From CAVTAV01 sp963732795 (GTDB lineage Bacteria; Pseudomonadota; Alphaproteobacteria; CAVTAV01): a stretch of DNA of 64,000 bases. Both the position numbers and the translations under genes were made by a program. The stretch's first letter is position 1, and each line of letters starts with the position of its first letter. Location: assembly GCA_963732795.1 (NCBI GenBank), contig CAVTAV010000005.1, positions 62,001 through 126,000 on the forward strand. The letters are read 5' to 3'. The notes under the pieces were generated by a model. That model saw nothing but the letters and a program-made list of their open reading frames with translations. It ran no database searches and had not been told where the DNA came from. Of this stretch, positions 46,121-53,458 are shown in pieces.

Positions 46121-47815
46121 ATGGCTGGAAACCAGGGAGGACAAGCCGGAAACAAGACTCGCCAGGCGGCGGATTATTTCGCCGCCGGCGAGAGGGCGCT
46201 TGCCGCGGGTGATCTGTCCGGCGCGCTGACCGGCTATTTCCGCGCGCTGGCCCTCGCGCCCAAGCATCCGGGCTATCTCCAGTCGGCCGTCGCGCTGATC
46301 GGCGTCACCGACGGCTATGTCCTTCCGGCGGTCATCAGGGAGATCCTGGGCAAGGCGGCCGAGGATCCCGATTTCAACTGCCAGCCATTGCACCGGGCGC
46401 TCCGCTGGAGCCTCGTGCATGATTCTCTCGGCCGCGACTTCCTCGGACTGGCCGGGCGCGACGGGGACGCGATCGAAGCCGCGCTCGCCGGGCCTCAACT
46501 CGAGCCCATCATGAAGGACCGGCTGGTCCGGGCGGTGCTGCAACGGGCCGTCATCGTCTCGCCCGAGATCGAGGCCTTGGTCAGGCGCCTGCGCCGCCAT
46601 GCCCTCGAACGGCGGGAGACCACCTGCCTGCTAGGGTCCCGCCTCGACTTTTTCGTCTGCCTCGCCGCTCAGGCCTTCAACACCGAATACGCCTACGACG
46701 TCTCGACCGACGAAGAAGCCGCCTTGGACGCCCTCCCCGCCGACACTCCGGCGCAGCTCGTCCTCATTGCCGCCTATCGACCGCTGATCGACGTCGTCGG
46801 CGATGCGCCGCCGCCCGATGTCGGCAAGAGTTCCGCGCTCGCCTTCCTGTTCCGTCAGCAGATTTCAGAGCCGCGCCGCGAACGCATATTGCAGGGGGAT
46901 ATTCCGGCATTGACGCCCGTTGCCGCCGATCTCTCCGACAAAATGCGGGCGCAATATGAGGCGTTTCCGTATCCGCGCTGGTTCGGCGTCGATCAATCCC
47001 GGCCGAGGCCGTTCGGGGAGGTCGTCAAAGAGCGCTTCCCGGATGTCGATTTCGGCACGCTCCCGCAGGGGCCCCTCGACGTCCTCGTCCCCGGCTGCGG
47101 CACGGGCCAGCAGGTGGCCCAGGTCGCCCGCCTGTTCAAGCGCGCCCGGATCACGGCCGTCGATCTGAGCCTGACCTCGCTCGCCTATGCCCGGCGCAAG
47201 CTTGATGGCCTCGGGATCCAGCTCCACCGATTCGGCCAGGCCGACATCCTGGCCATGCGCGATTGGGACGAGCATTACGATTTCATCGAATGCATGGGCG
47301 TGCTGCACCATATGGCGCGGCCCGAGGAGGGACTGGCCGTTCTCGCCGGTCTGCTGAAGCCCCATGGCCTCATCCGGCTTGGTCTCTACAGCGCCCGCGT
47401 CCGGGCCCAGTTCGGTGCCGCGCGGAAGCTCGTTGCCGATCACGGCCTGCCGGACACCCGCGAAGGGGTGCGCGCGGCGCGAAAGCTGATCGCCGGCTTG
47501 GCTTCCGACGACCCGATCCGCGAGGTCATGGAAAGCCAGGACTTCTACACCATCAGCGGCCTGCACGACCTCATCTTCAACGTCCATGAATGCAGCTACA
47601 CGCCGCTCGGCCTCAAAGCGCTACTTGAGAAGGCAGGCCTGGAGTTTCTCGGCTTCGATCATCCCGATCCCGGCGTGACGGTCCGCTACCGCGAGCGCTT
47701 CCCGGACGATCCGGCCCAGACCGATCTCACCAACTGGGAGGCCTTCGAAGCCGAGTTCGATGGGACCTTTGCCAGCATGTTCGTCTTCTGGTGCCGGCCG
47801 ACGGCCGACGGTTAG
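46121..47815 (+). CDS. TPR-containing SAM-dependent methyltransferase
   Basis: A 564-residue protein: one or two TPR-like helices at about residues 15-60, an all-helical middle (60-260), then a class I methyltransferase domain. The SAM motif is 'DVLVPGCGTGQQVAQVARLF' near residue 325, with an acidic follow-on in 'ITAVDLSLTSLAYARRKL'. 'YEAFPYPRW' just before the methyltransferase domain is a marker of this TPR-MTase group. The substrate is unknown. Divergent from the COG3146 gene with 91 bp between. Confidence 0.85.
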   Translation: MAGNQGGQAGNKTRQAADYFAAGERALAAGDLSGALTGYFRALALAPKHPGYLQSAVALIGVTDGYVLPAVIREILGKAAEDPDFNCQPLHRALRWSLVHDSLGRDFLGLAGRDGDAIEAALAGPQLEPIMKDRLVRAVLQRAVIVSPEIEALVRRLRRHALERRETTCLLGSRLDFFVCLAAQAFNTEYAYDVSTDEEAALDALPADTPAQLVLIAAYRPLIDVVGDAPPPDVGKSSALAFLFRQQISEPRRERILQGDIPALTPVAADLSDKMRAQYEAFPYPRWFGVDQSRPRPFGEVVKERFPDVDFGTLPQGPLDVLVPGCGTGQQVAQVARLFKRARITAVDLSLTSLAYARRKLDGLGIQLHRFGQADILAMRDWDEHYDFIECMGVLHHMARPEEGLAVLAGLLKPHGLIRLGLYSARVRAQFGAARKLVADHGLPDTREGVRAARKLIAGLASDDPIREVMESQDFYTISGLHDLIFNVHECSYTPLGLKALLEKAGLEFLGFDHPDPGVTVRYRERFPDDPAQTDLTNWEAFEAEFDGTFASMFVFWCRPTADG

Positions 47816-47850
47816 CGTGGATCGCGCTTCCGCCGAAGCGGCTCCGATTT

Positions 47851-47944
47851 CACCCCCATCCAACCTTCCCCCATCGAGGGGGAAGGCTGCTATGGAGCGC
47901 TCCATAAATTCCTCCCCCTCGATGGGGGAGGCTAGGTGGGGGTG
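47851..47944. repeat. Inverted-repeat element, family C
   Basis: CACCCCCATCC and GGTGGGGGTG form the ends. Inside are CCTTCCCCCATCGAGGGGGA and CCTCCCCCTCGATGGGGGAG, each a hairpin, with a TGGAGCGCTCCA palindrome at the centre. It sits between convergent genes and looks like a dispersed MITE-like or REP-type unit. Confidence 0.7.
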
Positions 47945-47979
47945 ACGCCTGAGCCGCTTCCGTCTGAAGGGAAAACAGG

Positions 47980-48711
47980 TCAGGGCTTCCAGCCCTCGAA
48001 GATCATGCCGTCGGCGAATTCTTCGGCCTTCTTGCTGTCTTCGGGGTGCTTCACGGTCCAGGTGAGGACCGGCATGCCCGATTTGCGGAGGGCCTGCGTC
48101 TCCGGCGTCGGGATCAGGCGGAAGTCATAGGCGACGAAGGCGGCGCCGCAGCGTTTGGCGTTGTAGGCCAAAGGTAGCCATTCGACGCTGAACGGCAGGT
48201 CGCGCCCCCCATAGCGCCAGCGCGTCGCGACGAGGCCGCGTGTCGCCGCCGAGGCCTCCTTATTGAACCAGACCATGGAGTGGATATTGAACGACATGAT
48301 CGCGACCGGGCCCGAATAGGCCGCCACGGCCCGCGCCACCGCCGCTTCGAGCCGGCCGGGCCGAAGCTTGCGGGTCTTCACCTCGATCAGGATCGGCGTG
48401 CGCCCCGCGACGGTCTTCAAAACCTCGTCGAGCAATTCGATGTGCTGCTCGGAGCCTTTGAGCGGGATCATCCGGAGGTCGGAAAGCGTACGGGCCGCCA
48501 CCGCGCCGCTCACGGGGGTCAACCGGTCGAGCTTGTAGTCGTGGAACACGACGGCCTCGCCGTCTCTCGTCTCCTGGACGTCGAGCTCGATGCCGTAGCC
48601 GCTCTCGATCGCGGCCTCGAAGCCGGCAATGCTGTTTTCGGGAATGCCGAGGCGCGGGTCATGAAGCCCGCGATGGGCATAAGGGCGTTCGGTAAGCCAG
48701 GGTGGCGCCAT
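47980..48711 (-). CDS. Glycerophosphodiester phosphodiesterase
   Basis: GDPD/UgpQ-type enzyme (243 residues) that hydrolyses glycerophosphodiesters to glycerol-3-phosphate and an alcohol. The HR(G)...E.N motif is 'YAHRGLHDPRLGIPENSIAG', metal residues lie in 'GYGIELDVQETRDGEAVVFH' with the catalytic His in 'HDYKLDR', and a C-terminal 'VLTWTVKHPEDSKKAEEFAD' follows. No signal peptide. It ends 21 bases before the RidA stop on the same strand, suggesting co-transcription. Confidence 0.9.
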   Translation of the reverse strand: MAPPWLTERPYAHRGLHDPRLGIPENSIAGFEAAIESGYGIELDVQETRDGEAVVFHDYKLDRLTPVSGAVAARTLSDLRMIPLKGSEQHIELLDEVLKTVAGRTPILIEVKTRKLRPGRLEAAVARAVAAYSGPVAIMSFNIHSMVWFNKEASAATRGLVATRWRYGGRDLPFSVEWLPLAYNAKRCGAAFVAYDFRLIPTPETQALRKSGMPVLTWTVKHPEDSKKAEEFADGMIFEGWKP

Positions 48712-48732
48712 GCAGGATGGACCGGTTTGGGG

Positions 48733-49203
48733 TTATGCGCTGATCTCGAAAATCCCGTCGATTTCGACAGACACATTCATCGGCAGATCCGCCACGCCGA
48801 CAGCGCTCCGCGCGTGACGGCCGGCATCGCCGAAGACCTCGACCATCAGGTCGGACGCCCCGTTGATGACCTGGGGCTGCTGGGAAAAGACTTCGGTGCA
48901 ATTCACGAAGCCGCCGAGCTTCACCACCCGCGTGACCCGGTCCAGGTCGCCGCCGCAGGCTTCCCGAAGCTGGGCGATGAGGTTCAAGGCGCAGAGCCGC
49001 GCCGCCCTACGGCCGTCCTCGACCGAGACATCGGCGCCGATCTTGCCGTCGAACTCGATGCCGTTGAAGCCCATCGGGATCTGTCCGGAAACGAAGACGA
49101 GGCTGCCGACCACCACATAAGGCAGGTAGTTCGCCACCGGCGCCGACGGCTTAGGCAACTGAATCTTGAGATCGCGCAAACGCGCGTCGACTTTTCCGGC
49201 CAT
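48733..49203 (-). CDS. RidA family protein
   Basis: A 156-residue YjgF/YER057c/UK114 protein. The trimer-fold motifs 'GSLVFVSGQIPM', 'RLCALNLIAQLREACGGDLD' and 'RSAVGVADLPMNVSVEIDGI' are present. The arginine of the RidA active site corresponds to RSAVGV. This subgroup (longer, RidA-2-like) may not deaminate enamines efficiently; the true substrate is unknown. Confidence 0.88.
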   Translation of the reverse strand: MAGKVDARLRDLKIQLPKPSAPVANYLPYVVVGSLVFVSGQIPMGFNGIEFDGKIGADVSVEDGRRAARLCALNLIAQLREACGGDLDRVTRVVKLGGFVNCTEVFSQQPQVINGASDLMVEVFGDAGRHARSAVGVADLPMNVSVEIDGIFEISA

Positions 49204-49342
49204 GTCGCGCTTCTCCGAACGGGTCGGCGGTTCCCCTGCGGGCGCTCCCTCGGGAACACCCGATGGACGCGACTTTAGTCATGCCGGTCGATTTGGCAAG
49301 CGGTCAGAATTGGGTTTGGGCGCCCGGCCTAAACGGTTTCTG

Positions 49343-50045
49343 TTAGGCTGCGGCACGGGCACGGTGGCGCTTGCGACGATACATCGCCGCATCGGCGCGA
49401 TGCATCAGAAGTCTCCAGATCGGAGTCGGGGCCGTAGGCCTCTATGCCGATGCTGGCGCGGACGCCGATGTCGTGCGCGCCGTGGATGATGCGGTTCGCT
49501 TCGATGGCGGCGCCCAGGCTTTCAACATGGCGTTGGCCGTCCTTGAGGGCGCAGCGCACCAGGACCAAGATGAACTCGTCGCCGCCGACTCGAGCGACCA
49601 TGTCGGAGGCGCGAATATTCTCGGTCAGGAGGCTGGCGACCTCCGTCAGCACCTTGTCGCCAACGGCGTGGCCGAAGCGATCGTTGATCGGCTTGAAATC
49701 GTCGAGATCGATGAAGGCGACCACGCCCTGCTCGTCATAGCGCTTGGCCGCGGCGAGGGTGCGGTGCAGGAAATCTTCGAGGCCGCGGCGGTTCACGAGG
49801 CCAGTCAGCTCGTCGGTCATGGCGAGGGATTCGAGATAGTCGATCCGGCGCTTCTGCTCGGCGATCTGCTGCTCCGCGACGGCGACGACGCCGAGCATCT
49901 TCCGGATGAGGTCCATCCCATCGGGTGCGCCGTGGAGCGCATTTCCGTGGAGCGTGTGCATGATGTGGTGCGCGAGCTTGCCGACGATCGGATTGTCCTG
50001 CATTTCGAACGGTACCTGAGCAATGGCTGACGACATACTTCCCAT
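49343..50045 (-). CDS. GGDEF diguanylate cyclase (one frameshift)
   Basis: A 235-residue soluble protein with an N-terminal helical region, a short coiled coil (about residues 55-75) and a GGDEF domain. The active site GGDEF is intact ('ARVGGDEFILVLVRC'), and an RxxD inhibitory site (RASD) stands five residues before it, so product inhibition is likely. An extra base near 49406 shifts the last part, which then reads LLMHRADAAMYRRKRH to the TAA at 49343. It should make cyclic di-GMP; no sensory domain is recognised. Confidence 0.85.
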
Positions 50046-50289
50046 CTTTCACTGAGCGCGAGTTCCGGCCGCCGGGGAGCGGCTCCTCCGTGCCTAGACA
50101 CGCAAACGCCGTGCCATGGAAAAGCCTTGATTTACAACGATGTAATTTGAAGGCACCGGGCAAATTCTGCCGGGTGGAAGAATTGCCCCGGCGCGCGGCG
50201 GGTCTGATCGGAATAACTTTCCGGCCTTTGCTTCGCCGTGCTATGAACACATCCGACGAGCCCGAGCCGCCAAGGAGTGGAGAGATTTG

Positions 50290-51135
50290 ATGAAAGGTCG
50301 CGCCGCGTTGCTTGCCATGGCCATGCTTTTCGCCTCGTCCGCGGAAGCCATGGCGGCGGACGTGTTCGCGACGCTGCCGTCCTACCGGGCCTCGTTCAAG
50401 ATGTCGCTGGTCAGTGCGCGCTCAGATTCGACGGTTCAATCGGCCGACGGCCAGATGTTCTTCGAATGGAAGCGGGTGTGCGGCGGCTACAGCTATCTGC
50501 AGAAGTCCTACACGGACTATGTCAACGCCGACGGCGACGTGTCGCGCCAGGAGCTGACCTCGGAATCCTTCGAAAGCACCGACGGCACCCAGTACACCTT
50601 CCATTTCACGGACATGATGGATGGCCGGAAGGTCGAGGAATACCAGGGCCGCGGCACGCTGTCGCCGGACGGCAAGGGCGGCACGGCGACCTACACCAAG
50701 CCGGGCGACGCCAAGGCCGACCTGCCTCCCGGCACCATCTTCCCGACGGTCTATACGGTCGACATCCTCAATGCCGCCCGGAAGGGCAAGCGCTCGGTCG
50801 GCCGCAACATCTTCGACGGCATGGGCGAGGATCCCCGCTACGACGCCATCGCCTTCATCGGCAAGAAGGGCAAGAGCCTCGACGAGACGAACGCCCTCCA
50901 TGCCATGGTCGATCCCAAGGGGCTTCTGGTCGGGCAACGGTGGTGGCAGGTCAGCCTCGCCTTCTATACCAAGAAGACGGTAGACGGCCTGCCCGACTAC
51001 GAGATGACGGCACGGTTCTACGACAACGGCGTTACGACCGATCTTCTGTTCAATTACGGCGACATCGTCATGAAGGGCGATCTCGAGCGGATCGAACCCG
51101 TGGTGGACGAGACCTGCCGGTCGGCGAAGCGCTAG
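50290..51135 (+). CDS. Cell envelope integrity protein EipB (DUF1849)
   Basis: A 281-residue periplasmic protein of the EipB/DUF1849 family, a beta-spiral envelope-integrity factor described in Brucella. A signal peptide ends near residue 24 (SAEAMA-AD). Core motifs are 'FATLPSYRASFKMSLVSARS', 'WKRVCGGYSYLQKSYTDYV', 'SPDGKGGTATYTKPG' and the 'YDNGVTTDLLFNYGDIVMKG' end. It carries the single conserved Cys pair C61 and near C276. The ATG 50290 has AAGGAG upstream and is preferred over the TTG one codon earlier. Confidence 0.88.
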   Translation: MKGRAALLAMAMLFASSAEAMAADVFATLPSYRASFKMSLVSARSDSTVQSADGQMFFEWKRVCGGYSYLQKSYTDYVNADGDVSRQELTSESFESTDGTQYTFHFTDMMDGRKVEEYQGRGTLSPDGKGGTATYTKPGDAKADLPPGTIFPTVYTVDILNAARKGKRSVGRNIFDGMGEDPRYDAIAFIGKKGKSLDETNALHAMVDPKGLLVGQRWWQVSLAFYTKKTVDGLPDYEMTARFYDNGVTTDLLFNYGDIVMKGDLERIEPVVDETCRSAKR

Positions 51136-51217
51136 CGGCACGCGGCGGCATGCTCTAAGGTGCCGCCCCGGAGTCACTGACGAGTTCACAGAACACACAA
51201 TCAAAGAGAGGCTAGCC

Positions 51218-51688
51218 ATGGCAGGGAGCCTGAACAAAGTCATGCTGATCGGCAATCTCGGGCGCGATCCCGAGGTGCGCCATACCGCCGACAATAATCC
51301 GGTGGTGCAGCTCAATGTCGCGACCTCGGATGTCTGGAAGGACCGCCAGACCGGCGAGCGCCGCGAGCGTACGGAATGGCACCGGGTCGTGATCTTCAAC
51401 GAGAATCTCGGCCGTGTCGCCCAGGATTATCTGCGCAAGGGCTCCAAGGTCTATCTCGAAGGCCACCTCCAGACCCGCAAATGGACCGACCAGCAGGGCC
51501 AGGAGAAATACACCACCGAGGTCGTGCTGCAACGCTTCCGCGGCGAGCTCATCCTCCTCGATTCGCGCGGCGAAGGCGGGGGCGGCGGCAGCTATGGCGG
51601 CTCGTCGGGCGGCGACTACGAATCCGGCGGTGGCGGCGGCGGAGGCTCGAGCTCGTCCGAAACCCTGGACGACGAAATTCCGTTCTAA
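51218..51688 (+). CDS. ssb: Single-stranded DNA-binding protein
   Basis: A 156-residue SSB. The OB-fold starts 'MAGSLNKVMLIGNLGRDPEV', with 'RTEWHRVVIFNENLGRVAQD' and 'YLRKGSKVYLEGHLQTRKWT'; a Gly/Ser-rich linker and the acidic tail DDEIPF, the hub for partner proteins, follow. RBS: AAAGAGAGG about 7 bases before the ATG. Confidence 0.97.
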   Translation: MAGSLNKVMLIGNLGRDPEVRHTADNNPVVQLNVATSDVWKDRQTGERRERTEWHRVVIFNENLGRVAQDYLRKGSKVYLEGHLQTRKWTDQQGQEKYTTEVVLQRFRGELILLDSRGEGGGGGSYGGSSGGDYESGGGGGGGSSSSETLDDEIPF

Positions 51689-51723
51689 TCTCCTTTCAGG
51701 GCTGGGGGCGTAGGGAGGATGAC

Positions 51724-53211
51724 ATGCGAACATTCCTCGCGCTGTTGCTTGGCGTTGCGTTCGTCTCGACGAGCGGCTTAGCCGAAGCCTTCGACCGGAC
51801 GGTCGGCATCGATGCTCAGAAATCCTTGGGCCTCACCGTCTATAACGGCGGCACCGCCATGGTGCGCGACGTGAGATCGATCAAGCTCGACAAGGGCGAG
51901 AACCGCCTCGCCTTCGAGGAGGTCTCGGGGCAGATCCAGCCGGAAACGGCCAGCCTCAAGCCCCTCGGCAGTGCCAAGTTCACCTTGGTCGAGCAGAATT
52001 TCGATTTCGATCTCCTGACGCCCTCGAAGCTCACGGAGAAGGCGGTCGGCAGCACCGTCCAGGTGATTCGGACCAATCCCGCGACCGGTGCCGAGACCAG
52101 CGAGGACGCGACCGTTCTGTCGGCCACCGGTGGCGTGGTTCTGAAATACAAGAACCGAATCGAGGTTCTGGGCTCGAACGGCTTCAACGGCCGGCTGGTC
52201 TTCACCAAGATTCCGGAGAACCTGCGCTCGGAGCCCACACTTTCGGTCACCCTGGATGCGGCAAAGTCCTCATCCAGTGACGTCGAGCTCGCCTATCTCA
52301 CGGGCGGACTGACCTGGAGCGCGGATTACATCGCCAATCTAAATCCGGACGAGACCCGGATGGACCTTCAGGCCTGGGTGACGCTGACCAATTCCTCCGG
52401 CACGACCTACCGCAACGCCACGCTTCAGCTCGTCGCGGGCAAAGTGCATCGCGTCGCGCCGCCGCGGCCGGTCGTTGCCGAAGCGACGAGGCAGGTCAGT
52501 GGTGTCAAAATGGGCGCGGTCCCCTATCGCGAGGAGTTGGCAGAGTATCAACTCTACACCGTCACCCGCCCGACCACGATCGCCAACCAGCAAACCAAAC
52601 AGGTTGCGTTATTCGAAATGGACGGCGTGAAGGTGACGGGTCACCTCGAAGCCATGGATATCGACGCCGATTATGCCGGTGGCCGTGGCGGGGGCTACGC
52701 CCCGAGCGACAGCGAGGGGAACAAGCTTCAGGTTTCGAAATACTTGACGATCGATAACACCAAAGCCGCCGGTCTCGGTATCCCGATGCCGGAGGGCACC
52801 GTACGGGTTTATAAGAGCGATAGCAAAGGCCGGTCGCAGTTCATCGGCGAGGACAGCATCGATCATACGCCCAAGAACGAAAAGGCCGACGTGCTGCTTG
52901 GAGACTCCTTTGATGTGACCGCGAGGAGCAAAAGGACAAGTGCCCGGACCTTCGAGAGGCATTCGGACAGGCTGGGCGACGTAACTGTCTATGAAGCGAC
53001 TTATCAGGTGACCGCGAAGAATGCGAAAGCCAAACCGGAAACGCTGCGCTACGCCAATTTCTTCAGCGCGAACTGGACAATTACGGATGAAAGTCAGCCC
53101 CATACCAAGCTGGATTGGGGTACTGCAGGCTGGACTCTGAAGCTACCCGCGGAAGGTAAGTCAAAGCTGACTTATACGGTCCAAATAGAAGTTCCGCGGT
53201 CGCAAAAATAG
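51724..53211 (+). CDS. DUF4139 domain-containing exported protein
   Basis: A 495-residue secreted protein with a signal peptide cut near residue 21 (STSGLAEA-FD). The N-terminal 'SLGLTVYNGGTAMVRDVRSI' and the central 'LAYLTGGLTWSADYIANLNP' match the DUF4139 family, an all-beta protein of unknown function. A Gly-rich loop (near residue 320) and the C-terminal 'ELTYTVQIEVPRS'-type strand (here KLTYTVQIEVPRS) are also typical. It follows ssb by 35 bp but is probably transcribed with it only weakly. Confidence 0.85.
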   Translation: MRTFLALLLGVAFVSTSGLAEAFDRTVGIDAQKSLGLTVYNGGTAMVRDVRSIKLDKGENRLAFEEVSGQIQPETASLKPLGSAKFTLVEQNFDFDLLTPSKLTEKAVGSTVQVIRTNPATGAETSEDATVLSATGGVVLKYKNRIEVLGSNGFNGRLVFTKIPENLRSEPTLSVTLDAAKSSSSDVELAYLTGGLTWSADYIANLNPDETRMDLQAWVTLTNSSGTTYRNATLQLVAGKVHRVAPPRPVVAEATRQVSGVKMGAVPYREELAEYQLYTVTRPTTIANQQTKQVALFEMDGVKVTGHLEAMDIDADYAGGRGGGYAPSDSEGNKLQVSKYLTIDNTKAAGLGIPMPEGTVRVYKSDSKGRSQFIGEDSIDHTPKNEKADVLLGDSFDVTARSKRTSARTFERHSDRLGDVTVYEATYQVTAKNAKAKPETLRYANFFSANWTITDESQPHTKLDWGTAGWTLKLPAEGKSKLTYTVQIEVPRSQK

Positions 53212-53270
53212 GCGGGTTTTTTCGCGCCGAATTTCCCAATAATTTCAAATGGTTACAAATGGCCCGGGGC

Positions 53271-53299
53271 TTGTGTCGCGGGGCCCGGGCTGCTATATT
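53271..53299 (+). promoter_or_regulatory. Sigma-70 promoter upstream of gyrA
   Basis: TTGTGT at 53271-53276, 17-bp spacer, TATATT at 53294-53299. It would give a leader of about 150 nt with partial inverted repeats (GGCTTCCGGGCGTCGCC and GGCGTCGGAAGCC). Confidence 0.5.
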
Positions 53300-53458
53300 G
53301 TGACGAACGCTTGAAGCCCATATCTAGCGGTCGCGAGTGACGAGAAAACCGACATATGGGGCTTCCGGGCGTCGCCTTGGCTTCGGCACACCGACGCGCC
53401 CATTTTCAGGCGTCGGAAGCCGGCAATACCATCCCGAAAAGTATCTCAGGACGCCCCC

